Of a stretch of DNA of 64,000 nucleotides, positions 28,583 through 37,953 are shown one piece after another. How positions within the stretch are numbered: position 1 is the first letter of the stretch; each line of letters opens with the position of its first letter. Origin of the DNA: Alphaproteobacteria bacterium (lineage in GTDB: Bacteria; Pseudomonadota; Alphaproteobacteria; Kiloniellales; DSM-21159); contig JAUILQ010000007.1 of NCBI GenBank assembly GCA_030433005.1, positions 62,001 to 126,000 on the forward strand. Direction: 5' to 3'. The position numbers were made by a program, and so were the translations under genes. The notes under the pieces were generated by a model. It had not been told where the DNA came from. It saw nothing but the letters and a program-made list of their open reading frames with translations, and did not search any database.

Positions 28583-29330
28583 CGTGCCACTCCAGCAGGA
28601 AGTCGGCGGGCCGGCCGCCGCGGCAGCGCTCGAGCGAGACGCGCCAGCGCGGGCGGCCGACGAGGCCGACCGGCAGGGCCGGATCGGACGGCGCCGGGGC
28701 GATCCGCCAGCGCGTCAGGGCCGGGCTGGCCAGGCGCTCGCCGCGCCCGGCCAGGCGCGGCCGGTGCAGCAGCAGGCAGGGCCGGCCGGCGCTCTCGGCG
28801 GCGAGCTGCAGGCGCCGCGCCGACAGGGGATCGAGCGCCTCGACCTCGCCGACCACCCCGGCCAGTTCCGGGCAACGCAGGGCCTCCTCGATCGCCCAGA
28901 GCGCATCGGCCTGGCTGCGCACCGCGGCCTGCAGCAGCCGCGCCGGCGGCAGCCCGGCGGCGGCGGCGGCCGGCGCGTGCAGCGCGCTGCCGCGATGGAC
29001 CCAGAGCAGGCGGCCGGGCCGGGCCTCGAGCAGGCGGGCGGCCAGGGCCAGGCAGAAGCCGGCGGCCGCGCCGTCGTCCCACTCGGCGCGCTGCGGCAGG
29101 ATCTCGTGCAGGCCGGCGAGCGCGAGGCCATTGCCGGGCAGGGCGGCCTCCAGCGCCTCGGGGCCGAGCGGCAGGCGCTCGGCCGGGGGGGCGTCGCCGC
29201 CCTGCTCGAGCTGCCGGATGCGTGCGCGCAGGCCCGCCAGGTCGGGACGGGGGTCGGAGCGGGCCGCCGCCGCACCGCGGGGGGCGCCCGACGGATCGGT
29301 CGATCGGGCCTCGGTCGATCGGAAGGACAT
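28353..29330 (-). CDS. imuA: ImuA (SulA/RecA-like mutasome protein)
   Basis: RLPLGPEALEAALPGNGLALAGLHEILPQRAEWDDGAAAGFCLALAARLLEARPGRLLWVHRG; 5' of imuB; C-terminal tail overlaps imuB in another frame. Confidence 0.85.
   Translation of the reverse strand: MSFRSTEARSTDPSGAPRGAAAARSDPRPDLAGLRARIRQLEQGGDAPPAERLPLGPEALEAALPGNGLALAGLHEILPQRAEWDDGAAAGFCLALAARLLEARPGRLLWVHRGSALHAPAAAAAGLPPARLLQAAVRSQADALWAIEEALRCPELAGVVGEVEALDPLSARRLQLAAESAGRPCLLLHRPRLAGRGERLASPALTRWRIAPAPSDPALPVGLVGRPRWRVSLERCRGGRPADFLLEWHDEASSWDNDSRDGNARERAAGALAVAAGLRDRAGPGRTGGGRTGGGRTGGGRAGGGRAGEGRATHPRGTAALAATG
28407..28490. repeat. Tandem repeat, about 5.5 copies of a 15-bp unit GCCAGYTCGCCCCCC
   Basis: Direct reading; encodes (GELAG)n in ImuB frame and (GGGRT/A)n in ImuA frame. 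Confidence 0.9.
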
Positions 29331-29362
29331 GGCGGTCTCCCGGCCTGTTCGCGTTCCTCGAT

Positions 29363-29377
29363 GTTCTCTTTATGTTC
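29363..29377 (-). promoter_or_regulatory. LexA (SOS) box upstream of imuA
   Basis: GTTC-TCTTTAT-GTTC = GTTC-N7-GTTC, the known alphaproteobacterial SOS box, 33 bp upstream of imuA start. Confidence 0.85.
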
Positions 29378-29478
29378 TAATTCTTGTGCAGACGGATTTC
29401 AAGCCTGCGCGCCTCCGGGGCACGCCGGGGTCTTCGCTCGTCGCCGGCCGCCCCGGGGCTCGGGGCCGCGGCGGTCTG

Positions 29479-29823
29479 TCAGTGGTCGGAGCGGTGCAGG
29501 ACCTGGTCGGCGAGGCCGGTCTCGTAGGCCAGGGCCTCGGGCGTCAGCATGGCGCCCATCGGATGCAGCGAGCGCAGCAGGCCCTTGCGCTCGAGCACGG
29601 CGAAGACGTTGGGATTGCTCAGCCCGGTGGCGTCGCGTCCGGCCACCACCGCATCGCCGATGTGGTAGTGGTTGCCGTGCGGCGGCGGGAAGTTCGAGAC
29701 CATGACGCTGCCCTCCTGGTCGCCCGGCTGGGCGTGGTTCGGGCTGCGCGCCATCTGCTGCAGGATCGCCAGGGTCTTGAGCTGCAGTGCGTTGAGCTTG
29801 AGCGGATTCTTCTTCGCGGCCAT
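29479..29823 (-). CDS. Conserved hypothetical protein (114 aa)
   Basis: ORF MAAKKNPLKLNALQLKTLAILQQMARSPNHAQPGDQEGSVMVSNFPPPHGNHYHIGDAVV; low-bias codon pattern, plausible start. Confidence 0.65.
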   Translation of the reverse strand: MAAKKNPLKLNALQLKTLAILQQMARSPNHAQPGDQEGSVMVSNFPPPHGNHYHIGDAVVAGRDATGLSNPNVFAVLERKGLLRSLHPMGAMLTPEALAYETGLADQVLHRSDH

Positions 29824-30031
29824 GACCCGAGGCATAGCGCCTGCGCGGCCGTTCGCCAAGAGGCCCGGGCGCTTGCCGGGCCGGACGGCCTCGGAACTTC
29901 TGCCCCGGGCTGGCTTTTCCCTACAGGGATCCGAGCGATCCCGCCGACCCGGCCCGGCCCGGTACACCCGCGGCCGCGGCCGGCCGCAGCCGACGCACAG
30001 CAGAGGTCAGGCAGACCATCGGAGGTAAGAC

Positions 30032-30523
30032 ATGAGGGCGAGTGCGCTCTTCGCCACGGCCATTCTTCTCGCCAGCATCCAGGCCATCGGGACCGCCTCG
30101 GCGGGCCTGGTCGAGCCCGCCGACCACGAGCCGCGCTGGCAGGCGCTCGAGAACAAGCCGTCCTGCGAGGTCTGGAACACCTATCCGCGCAGCTCCGAGT
30201 CCGCGAACTGGGACGGGCCCTGCGTCGAGGGCCGCGCCGAGGGCGAGGGCGTGCTGACCTGGCGCTATCGCGAGAACGGCGACTGGCACCAGAACGTCTA
30301 CGAGGGCGCCATGGAGAACGGCCGCAAGCACGGCCAGGGCACCTACGTCTGGGAGGACGAGAGCCGCTACGAGGGCGAATGGGCCGACGGCAAGGCCGAC
30401 GGCTACGGCAGCTACACCAGCCCGGCCGGCAACGAGTTCACCGGCAGCTGGTCGAACGGCTGCTTCCACCAGGGCGACCGCTGGGCCACGGTCGATACCA
30501 CGCCGGCGCAGTGCGGGTTCTAG
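30032..30523 (+). CDS. MORN repeat-containing secreted protein
   Basis: Signal peptide; YEGAMENGRKHGQGTYVWEDESRYEGEWADGKADGYGSYTSPAGNEFTGSW. Confidence 0.85.
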   Translation: MRASALFATAILLASIQAIGTASAGLVEPADHEPRWQALENKPSCEVWNTYPRSSESANWDGPCVEGRAEGEGVLTWRYRENGDWHQNVYEGAMENGRKHGQGTYVWEDESRYEGEWADGKADGYGSYTSPAGNEFTGSWSNGCFHQGDRWATVDTTPAQCGF

Positions 30524-30626
30524 GGCGCGGGTTCTAGGGCGCGGGTTCTAGGGCGCGGGTTCTAGGGCGCGGGTTCTAGGGCGCGGGTTCTAGGGCGCGG
30601 GTTCTGGGGCGCGGCTTCTAGCAGGG
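30515..30626. repeat. 14-bp tandem repeat GGGTTCTAGGGCGC, 6 perfect plus about 2 degenerate copies
   Basis: Direct reading; first copy contains the stop codon of the MORN gene. Confidence 0.92.
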
Positions 30627-30859
30627 CGGCTTCCGGAGCCCGGTTTTTCGAAGACCTCCGGCGGCAGCCTTGCGAAGCCTGCCGTCGACCGCGCGCTTCC
30701 CGAGCCAGTACAGCCCGTATGCGCCTCGAGGCCGCCTGACACGCCACGCCGGAGCGGCGTTCGTGCCGCCCCCTGGACGACGCGGCCGCCGCAAGGCAGC
30801 TTCGGGGGTATCCGTCTCGAATCCCGGCCCCCGACTCCTCTCCCGGAGCGTCCGTTTCC

Positions 30860-32113
30860 TTGCGCAGCCTCGTCCTTTCCGTCGCCGCCCTGATCCTCAG
30901 CTTCTCGATGCTGCTCGCCGGCAACGGCCTGCAGTTCGTCGTGCTGGCCCTGCGCGCCGGGCTGGAGGCCTTCCCGCCGGAGGCCATGGGCTGGATCACC
31001 GCGGCCTACTTCGCCGGCTTCGCGATCGGCTCGCTCTACTGCCCGCGCCTGGTCGCGGCGGCCGGCCACATCCGCACCTTCGCGGCGCTGGCCTCGGTGG
31101 TCTCGGGCGTCGCGCTGGCCCACGCGCTGCTGGTCGACCCCGTCGTCTGGACCGGCTTCCGGCTGGTCACCGGCTTCTGCTTCGCCGGGCTCTACCTGGT
31201 CGTCGAGAGCTGGCTCAACGAGCGCGCCTCGAACGAGCTGCGCGGGCGCCTGCTGGCGCTCTACGGCAGCTTCGCCTTCGCCGGCTACGCGGTCGGGCCG
31301 CTGCTCGCCGGGGTCGGCTCGGCCGGCGGCTTCGAGCTGTTCGTGCTGGCCTCGATGTTGATCTCCTTCGCCCTGGTGCCGGTGACCCTGACGCGGGCCA
31401 GCGCGCCGGTCGCCGAGGAGACGCCGGAGACCGGGCGCTTCACCCTGCGCCGCCTGTTCCGCGAGACGCCGCTCGGCTTCGCCGGGCTGACCCTGATCGG
31501 CGCCGTCCAGGGCAGCTTCATGGGCCTCGGCCCGGTCTTCGCCGACCGCCTCGAGCTGCCCGGCGAGTGGGTCTCCGGCTTCCTGACCGCCGGCATGCTG
31601 GCCGGCCTGCTGCTGCAGGTGCCGCTCGGCTGGCTGTCCGACCGCTTCGACCGGCGCCGCGTCATCGTGCTGGTGGCGCTGGCGGGCGCCGTCGCCGCCG
31701 CGGTCTTCGCCGGCGCCGTGCTGCAGGGCCAGCGGGCGGTGCCGGTGGTGGTCGCGGGGGCGCTGGCGATGGGCGGCGCGATCTTCCCGCTCTATGCCAT
31801 CGTGCTGGCCTTCATTAACGACCGCCTGCCGCGCACCTCGCTGGTCTCGGCGGCGGCGACCCTGATCCTGGTCTACTCGCTGGGCTCGGTGGTCGGCTCG
31901 CCGCTCGCCTCGCAGCTGATGGTCGCCTTCGGCCCGGCCGGCCTGCCGCTCTTCGTCGCCGGCTGCATGGCCGGCCTCGGGCTCTACGCGCTCTGGCGCA
32001 TGCAGCGCCGCGCTGCGCCGACCCGCCTGGAGGACGCGCAGATCGCCGTCACCGTGACCAGCCCGGGCGCGGTGCCGCTGGAGAGCAGCCCGCCCGAACG
32101 CGGCGCCGGCTGA
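30860..32113 (+). CDS. MFS transporter
   Basis: 12-TM-type ORF; GWITAAYFAGFAIGSLYCPRLV...GLYLVVESWLNERASNELRGRLLALYGSFAFAGYAVGPLL; TTG start. Confidence 0.88.
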   Translation: MRSLVLSVAALILSFSMLLAGNGLQFVVLALRAGLEAFPPEAMGWITAAYFAGFAIGSLYCPRLVAAAGHIRTFAALASVVSGVALAHALLVDPVVWTGFRLVTGFCFAGLYLVVESWLNERASNELRGRLLALYGSFAFAGYAVGPLLAGVGSAGGFELFVLASMLISFALVPVTLTRASAPVAEETPETGRFTLRRLFRETPLGFAGLTLIGAVQGSFMGLGPVFADRLELPGEWVSGFLTAGMLAGLLLQVPLGWLSDRFDRRRVIVLVALAGAVAAAVFAGAVLQGQRAVPVVVAGALAMGGAIFPLYAIVLAFINDRLPRTSLVSAAATLILVYSLGSVVGSPLASQLMVAFGPAGLPLFVAGCMAGLGLYALWRMQRRAAPTRLEDAQIAVTVTSPGAVPLESSPPERGAG

Positions 32114-32207
32114 GGCTTCCCCGCTGCGGCGGGCTCGCCGTCGGCGCCCGTCGCCCTAGCTCCTCGCCCAGGACATCCGCCCCAGGACATCCGAAACGAG
32201 GGGAACG

Positions 32208-32795
32208 ATGCGACGATTTCCGCTACTGGCTGCCGCGCTCTGCCTGGTCGCGACGCTGGCGGCAGGGGCCGATGCAGCCCGCGCCTCCGAGGAGAGCGCC
32301 GGCCTCTGGGCCCGGCTCTCCGACGGCAGCCACTTCGCCCTGATGCGCCATGCCCTGGCGCCGGGCACCGGCGACCCGGCCGACTTCGCGCTCGGCGACT
32401 GCTCGACCCAGCGCAACCTCGACGGCGCCGGGCGCGCCCAGGCCGAGCGCACCGGCGCGGCCTTTCGCGCCAACGGCATCGAGCGGGCCGAGGTCAGGAC
32501 CAGCCAGTGGTGCCGCTGCCGCGAGACCGCGGAGCTGCTCGCGCTCGGGCCGGTCGAGGCGCTGCCCTCGCTCAACTCCTTCTTCCGCGAGCGCGCCCGC
32601 CGGGAGCCGCAGACCGAGGCGACCCTGGCCTTCCTGCGCCAGCGGACGGCCGACGCGCCGCTGGTCCTGGTCACCCACCAGGTCAACATCACCGCGCTCA
32701 CCGACATCTTCCCGCGCTCGGGCGAGATCATCGTCGCCCGGCTCGCCGGGGACGGCCGCCTGGAGGTCGCCGGCCGGCTCGGCCCGATCGACTGA
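32208..32795 (+). CDS. Histidine phosphatase family protein (secreted)
   Basis: Signal peptide; FALMRHALAPGTGDPADFALGDCSTQRNLDGAGRAQAERTGAAFR...LVLVTHQVNITALTD. Confidence 0.88.
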   Translation: MRRFPLLAAALCLVATLAAGADAARASEESAGLWARLSDGSHFALMRHALAPGTGDPADFALGDCSTQRNLDGAGRAQAERTGAAFRANGIERAEVRTSQWCRCRETAELLALGPVEALPSLNSFFRERARREPQTEATLAFLRQRTADAPLVLVTHQVNITALTDIFPRSGEIIVARLAGDGRLEVAGRLGPID

Positions 32796-32817
32796 AGGCG
32801 ACCGGCTGACGGCGGGG

Positions 32818-34740
32818 CTACTGCGCCGCGGCGCCGCTCTCGAACCAGAAGGTGTCCGGGCGGAAGCGGCCGAAGTAGGCGCCCGGCTCGTAGAGATAGG
32901 GCGCCTCGTTCGGGATGTTGCGCAGGCCGCGGCGCACGGCGATCGGCTGCGGCACGCCGGCGACCAGGCCGATGGTGAAGAGCTCCTCGGCGTGGATGCC
33001 GAGCATCGCCGCCCAGGCCAGGCGCTTGGTGTCGGGGTTCGGGGCCTGGGACCATTCGCGGTAGAGCTGCAGCAGCGACTGCACCTTGGCGCCCTCGGGT
33101 TGCTCGCCGGCCGTGCCGCCGCTCTCGACCCACAGGCCCCAGAGCGGCCAGTTGTTCTGGCGCTCCTCGCTCGGCGCCAGCTCGGCCGGGTCGGAGCTCG
33201 GCGTCGCCAGGCCGTTGGCCAGGCCGTAGAACACGCTCATCACGGTCTGGCCGCTGGTCACGCGGTCGCGCAGCGCGCTGCGCCCGCGGTCGGCGATGCG
33301 CACGTCGATGCCGAGCTCGGCGAGGTCGCTGCGCACCAGCTCCAGCACGTCGGTCTCGGCCGGATCGACGCGGCCGGTCTCGATCACCAGGGTCAGCGGC
33401 CGGCCGTCGGGCAGGCGGCGCCAGCCCTCGGCCGTGCGCTCGGTCAGCCCGAGGCCGTCGAGCAGCGAGTTGCCGCGCGCCGGATCGTGCTTGGCATAGG
33501 CCTCGCGCAGGTTCTGCTTGTAGAGCGGGCTGGCCGGCAGCACCGAGTTGTTGCCGCCGATCGCCTGGCCGGCATAGACGACTTGCGAGATCTGCTCGCG
33601 ATCGATGCCGAGCGACAGCGCCCGGCGGAAGTCGGCCTTGCGCAGCAGCGCGCGCCAGACCGGGTCGGCGGCGTTCAGGTTGGGGTAGAGCGCCAGCTGG
33701 GCGCCGCGGCCGATCGGCCAGAGCCGGAGGTCGACCCGGGCCTGCTCCTCGGCGTCGCGCAGCAGGGGGAAGTCGGGCAGGGCGAGGCCGATCGCCTGCA
33801 GGTCGCTCTCGCCGGTGCTGGTCTTGGCCAGGATCAGGTCCTGGCTGGTCGCCACCAGCTCGACGGCGTCGAGGTAGGGCAGCTGCCGGCCGTCGCCGTC
33901 GACGCGGTGGAAGTAGGGGTTGCGCACGGCCTCCCAGCGCTCGGTCGGCGGCGCGTTGGTGACGATCCAGGGGTTGAGCGTCGGGCGCTCGGGGTTGGTC
34001 AGCAGGTACTCGGCATCGCGCTCGGCGAAGCGCGCCGCCCAGCCGGGCAGCCCGGCCTCGGCGGCCGCCGCCTTGAGCTCGTCCAGCGGGCGAAAGTCGG
34101 GGTGGAAGTCCTTGAGATAGTGGGCCGGCCGGAAGATCGTCAGCGGCGCCGTGCCGGCCAGGGCCGGCAGAAAGCGGGCGTTGGGCTTGGCCCACTCGTA
34201 GACCACGGTGACCGGGTCGGGAAAGGCGACCTTGGGGCCCTGGCCCTCGACCAGCAGCTCGCGCGGCAGCCCGCCCGGCGACAGCGCGGCGTTCTCGGCC
34301 ACCTGCTCCCACCAGAAGCGGAAGTCCTCGCTGGTGAAGGGCGCGCCGTCGGACCAGCGGTGGCCGCGGCGCAGCTGCAGGGTGAAGCGCCGGCCCTCCT
34401 CGACCTTGACGTCCAGGAGGAGGTCCGGGACCAGCTTCAGCGCCTCGTCCCAGACGACCAGCCGCGTGTAGCCGAAGACCGATAGGCCGCGCGCGTCGCG
34501 CCCGCCGCGGCTCAGCATCGTCAGGGTGCCGCCGTAGCGCCCCGGCTGCCAGTCGGGCCGCTCGGGCAGGTCCTTGCGCGGCACCGCGGGCAGGCGTTCG
34601 TCCAGCGGCGGCAGCTCCCCGGCCTCGACCGCGGCGGCCAGCGCCGGCGGCTCCTCGGCGGCCGCCGGCGACCAGGGCAGGGCGGCCAGGATCGCAAGGG
34701 CAGGGGCGAGGGCAATCAGCAGGCGGCGCAGCGACGGCAT
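32818..34740 (-). CDS. ABC transporter substrate-binding protein, family 5 (peptide/oligopeptide)
   Basis: YGGTLTMLSRGGRDARGLSVFGYTRLVVWDEALKLVPDLL...RRGHRWSDGAPFTSEDFRFWWE. Confidence 0.88.
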   Translation of the reverse strand: MPSLRRLLIALAPALAILAALPWSPAAAEEPPALAAAVEAGELPPLDERLPAVPRKDLPERPDWQPGRYGGTLTMLSRGGRDARGLSVFGYTRLVVWDEALKLVPDLLLDVKVEEGRRFTLQLRRGHRWSDGAPFTSEDFRFWWEQVAENAALSPGGLPRELLVEGQGPKVAFPDPVTVVYEWAKPNARFLPALAGTAPLTIFRPAHYLKDFHPDFRPLDELKAAAAEAGLPGWAARFAERDAEYLLTNPERPTLNPWIVTNAPPTERWEAVRNPYFHRVDGDGRQLPYLDAVELVATSQDLILAKTSTGESDLQAIGLALPDFPLLRDAEEQARVDLRLWPIGRGAQLALYPNLNAADPVWRALLRKADFRRALSLGIDREQISQVVYAGQAIGGNNSVLPASPLYKQNLREAYAKHDPARGNSLLDGLGLTERTAEGWRRLPDGRPLTLVIETGRVDPAETDVLELVRSDLAELGIDVRIADRGRSALRDRVTSGQTVMSVFYGLANGLATPSSDPAELAPSEERQNNWPLWGLWVESGGTAGEQPEGAKVQSLLQLYREWSQAPNPDTKRLAWAAMLGIHAEELFTIGLVAGVPQPIAVRRGLRNIPNEAPYLYEPGAYFGRFRPDTFWFESGAAAQ

Positions 34741-34876
34741 CGGCAGGTCTCCCGGGCGAGCTGACGTTCTAGCAGAGCGACCGGCACTCCGACAGCGGAT
34801 CGGGCAGCGCGTCGGGTGGCGGCTTGCGGCGCGGCCGGCCCCCGCGCTATCTGGCGCCGGGAACAGGAGGAAGCCC

Positions 34877-35227
34877 ATGCTGCAGATCGTCGCCGCCGTG
34901 GTGCTCGCCGGCATCGGCGGGACCGTCGCCAACGCCCTGGCCGTCTGGCAGCTGGCCGGCGGCGATCCCGTGGCGCTGGCGGTCTCGCCCGGGCGCAACG
35001 GCGTGGCGATCGCCGTCGCGGCCAGCCTCGCGGTCATCCTGCCGCGGGTTTCCGGCGTCTGGGGCTGGCTGTTCGGGCTGGTGGTGCTGACCGTGCTGCC
35101 CTCGCTGCTCGCGCGCTATCTCTTCGGCATCGGCGCGCCCTGGGAACGGCTGCTGCTGTTCAACGGCATCTACGCCCTGGCCGCCTGCCTGATCTACGGC
35201 GCCATCGCCGGGCGGCGGGGTCTCTGA
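34877..35227 (+). CDS. Small integral membrane protein (hypothetical)
   Basis: 116 aa with four hydrophobic segments; AGGAGG-like RBS. Confidence 0.6.
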   Translation: MLQIVAAVVLAGIGGTVANALAVWQLAGGDPVALAVSPGRNGVAIAVAASLAVILPRVSGVWGWLFGLVVLTVLPSLLARYLFGIGAPWERLLLFNGIYALAACLIYGAIAGRRGL

Positions 35228-35310
35228 GAGTGCCTCCCGGGCCCGTTGCCGACATCAAGTCGAGCGAGGTCATGCTCGCGACCTGACGGCGCGCGCGCAC
35301 CGGCCGCGGC

Positions 35311-36162
35311 TCACGGCAGGGCCGGAGCCTCGAAGCCGTAGCGGTCGAGGATCGCCTGGCCGTCCGGCGACAGGATGAACAGCGCGAGGCGGGCCGCCTC
35401 GGGCCTGTGGGCTGCGAGCAGGTTGAGGCCGTAGTCGGCGCCGACCGAGAGCGTCGCTGGCACGGCGACCAGCTGCAGCTCGGGCGTGTCCTGGCGCGCC
35501 AGCACGACGTTGGTGCAGTAGGTCAGGAACAGGTCTGCGCGATCCTCGGTCATGACCCAGGCGTAGGGGTTGCGGCCGGCCGGCGCGGCGGCGCTGTCCG
35601 GCCCGCCGGTCAGCTTGAGGGCCTTGGCGTCGAGCGTCTCGAAGCTGCCGGGGCGCAGCGCCTCGGCCTTCTCGAACAGCTTCCAGGCGTAGTCGCCGCT
35701 GGGGTCGGCCTTCGGCGTCGAGGTGCCGACCCGCACCGCGGGATCGAGCAGGGCGTCGAGCAGGCCCTCGCTGGTCACCGACAGGCCCTGCCGGGTCATG
35801 GCGCAGAGGCGGTTGCGGGCGAACAGCACGACCGGGCCGCCCCTGCCGGCGGCGGCGAGGGTCTGAGGGTGCTTCATGTTGGCGGAGGCGAAGAGCTCGG
35901 CGGGCTCGCCGGCCTCGATGCGCTCGCGCAGCAGGCCGGAGGGTCCGAAGGTCGTCTCGACCGGCAGGCCGGTCGCCTCGGTGAAGGCTTCGGCGATCTC
36001 GCTCATGGCGGCCTTGAGGCTGCCGGCGGCATAGAGGCTGGTCGCGTGCTGGGCCGCGGCGGGCATGGCGCCGGCTGCGCTCAGGAGGAGGAGCAGCGCG
36101 CCGGCCAGGAGCGCGGCGGGGGCCAGGCGTCCCGTGGGACGCCCATGGATTCGTCGGGGCAT
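35311..36162 (-). CDS. ModA-like molybdate ABC transporter substrate-binding protein
   Basis: SLYAAGSLKAAMSEIAEAFTEATGLPVETTFGPSGLLRERIEAGEPAELFASANMKHPQTLA. Confidence 0.8.
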   Translation of the reverse strand: MPRRIHGRPTGRLAPAALLAGALLLLLSAAGAMPAAAQHATSLYAAGSLKAAMSEIAEAFTEATGLPVETTFGPSGLLRERIEAGEPAELFASANMKHPQTLAAAGRGGPVVLFARNRLCAMTRQGLSVTSEGLLDALLDPAVRVGTSTPKADPSGDYAWKLFEKAEALRPGSFETLDAKALKLTGGPDSAAAPAGRNPYAWVMTEDRADLFLTYCTNVVLARQDTPELQLVAVPATLSVGADYGLNLLAAHRPEAARLALFILSPDGQAILDRYGFEAPALP

Positions 36163-36190
36163 CGGAACCTCCCGTCGAGGCGAGGGCGGC

Positions 36191-36224
36191 AAAAAGAAGG
36201 GGAGCGGCCGCGTGGCCGCTCCCC
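36191..36224 (-). terminator. Rho-independent terminator downstream of tupA
   Basis: GGGGAGCGGCC-GCGT-GGCCGCTCCCC perfect 11-bp stem, followed on the minus strand by TTCTTTTT. Confidence 0.85.
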
Positions 36225-36259
36225 CCAGTTCGGGTTCGTGACCAAAGGTCGGGAGCGGC

Positions 36260-37138
36260 TCAGGAGCCGGCCTTGTCGGCGTTCGGGAAGAACAGCTGCT
36301 CGCCGCCGCGCTTGTAGTCGGCGATCGCCTGCTGGCCCTCCTTGGAGACGACCCAGTCGACGAAGGACTGCGCCAGGTCGGCCTTCACGCTCGGGCACTT
36401 GTCCTTGGACACGGCGATGATGCCGTACTGGTTGAACAGGCGCTCGTCGCCCTGGACCAGGATCTCCAGGTTGCCGCGGTTCTCGAAGGCCAGCCAGGTC
36501 GCCCGGTCGCTCATCGCGTAGGCGTCCATGCCGCTCGCCGTGTTGAGCGTCGCGCCCATGCCGGAGCCGGTCTCGCGGTACCAGCCGCCGGACGCCGAGG
36601 CGACGTCGACCTCGGCCGCCTTCCACAGCGACAGCTCCTTCTTGTGGGTGCCGGAATCGTCGCCGCGCGAGGCGAAGGGCGCCTCGGCCCCGGCGACCTT
36701 CGAGAGGGCGGCGGCGACGTCCTTCATGCCCTTCACGCCGGCCGGGTCGTCCGCCGGGCCGACGATCACGAAGTCGTTGTACATGACGTCGTGACGCTTT
36801 GCGCCGAAGCCGTCCTCGACGAACTTCACCTCGGAGGGCTTGTGGTGGACGAACAGCACGTCGGCGTCGCAGCTGCGCGCCAGCTTGATCGCCTGGCCGG
36901 TGCCGACCGCGACGACGCGCACCTCGATGCCGGTCGCCTCGGTGAACTTCGGCAGCATCTCGTCGAACAGCCCCGAGTTCTGGGTCGAGGTCGTCGAGGC
37001 GACGGTGATGAACTTGTCCTGGGCCCTCGCCTGGTCGGCGGGCAGGACGCCGGCGAGGCCGCCGGCGATCAGCAGGCCGGCGGCCGCGGTCAGCAGGCGG
37101 CCGCCGAGGGTCCGCCGCGTGAGATCGTGCTTGAGCAT
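36260..37138 (-). CDS. tupA: Tungstate ABC transporter substrate-binding protein TupA-like
   Basis: ITVASTTSTQNSGLFDEMLPKFTEATGIEVRVVAVGTGQAIKLARSCDADVLFVHHKPSEVKFVEDG. Confidence 0.9.
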   Translation of the reverse strand: MLKHDLTRRTLGGRLLTAAAGLLIAGGLAGVLPADQARAQDKFITVASTTSTQNSGLFDEMLPKFTEATGIEVRVVAVGTGQAIKLARSCDADVLFVHHKPSEVKFVEDGFGAKRHDVMYNDFVIVGPADDPAGVKGMKDVAAALSKVAGAEAPFASRGDDSGTHKKELSLWKAAEVDVASASGGWYRETGSGMGATLNTASGMDAYAMSDRATWLAFENRGNLEILVQGDERLFNQYGIIAVSKDKCPSVKADLAQSFVDWVVSKEGQQAIADYKRGGEQLFFPNADKAGS

Positions 37139-37167
37139 CGTCTTTTCTCCTCCCTTCGCTGGGGAAC

Positions 37168-37953
37168 TCACCAGAGCAGCTCGCCGGACAGGTAGGCCTG
37201 GGCCTCCCGGCTCTGCGGCTGCTCGAAGAAGCGGTCGGCGGGTCCCTGTTCGACCAGCCGGCCGCGGTTGATGAAGAGGACCTCGTCGGCGAGACGGCGC
37301 GCCTGGCCGAGGTCGTGGGTCGTCATGACGATCTTGGTGCCGGCGCCGTGCAGCGCCTCGACGATCTCCTCGACCGCCCGGGTCGAGGCCGGGTCGAGCG
37401 CCGAGGTCGGCTCGTCGAGGAACAGCACCTGCGGCTTCAGCGCCCAGGCCCGTGCCAGGGCGAGGCGCTGCTGCTCGCCGCCCGACAGCGAGCGCGCGGC
37501 CTGGCGGGCCCGGCCGGCGAGGCCGGTCGCCTCCAGCGCCTCGTCGCGCCGTGCCCGGCGCTGGTCGCCGTCGACCCGGTGCAGCGCCAGGGCGTGATCG
37601 AGGTTGGCCTGGACCGAGCGGCGCAGCAGCACCGGCTTCTGGAAGACCATGGCCTGGCGTCGCGGGCCGCGACCGGCGCCGGTGATCTTGCGGTTGCGCC
37701 ACAGCACCTCGCCGCGGGTCGGCCGGATCAGGCCATGGGCGAGGCGCAGCAGCAGCGACTTGCCGGCGCCGTTGGGCCCCAGGATCAGGGTGCGCGGGCC
37801 CTGCTCGATGCGCAGCGAGAGGCCGTCGATCAGCCGGGCGCCGGCGACCTCGTAGACCACCTCGCGCATCTCCAGCGGCAGGATCGAGGCCTCGTAGGCG
37901 CCGTCGCGGGTCGCCGGCCGCGCGGTCGGGCTGGCGGGGTGCTGCGGGCTCAT
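37168..37953 (-). CDS. tupC: Tungstate/phosphate-type ABC transporter ATP-binding protein
   Basis: ILGPNGAGKSLLLRLAHGL...SLSGGEQQRLALARAWALKPQVLFLDEPTSALDP; ATGA overlap with permease. Confidence 0.88.
   Translation of the reverse strand: MSPQHPASPTARPATRDGAYEASILPLEMREVVYEVAGARLIDGLSLRIEQGPRTLILGPNGAGKSLLLRLAHGLIRPTRGEVLWRNRKITGAGRGPRRQAMVFQKPVLLRRSVQANLDHALALHRVDGDQRRARRDEALEATGLAGRARQAARSLSGGEQQRLALARAWALKPQVLFLDEPTSALDPASTRAVEEIVEALHGAGTKIVMTTHDLGQARRLADEVLFINRGRLVEQGPADRFFEQPQSREAQAYLSGELLW

Noticed and set aside
30627-30651. Terminator after the MORN gene (GGCTTCCGGAGCC then GTTTTTC)
   Set aside because: The stem is only about 4 bp; too weak to call.
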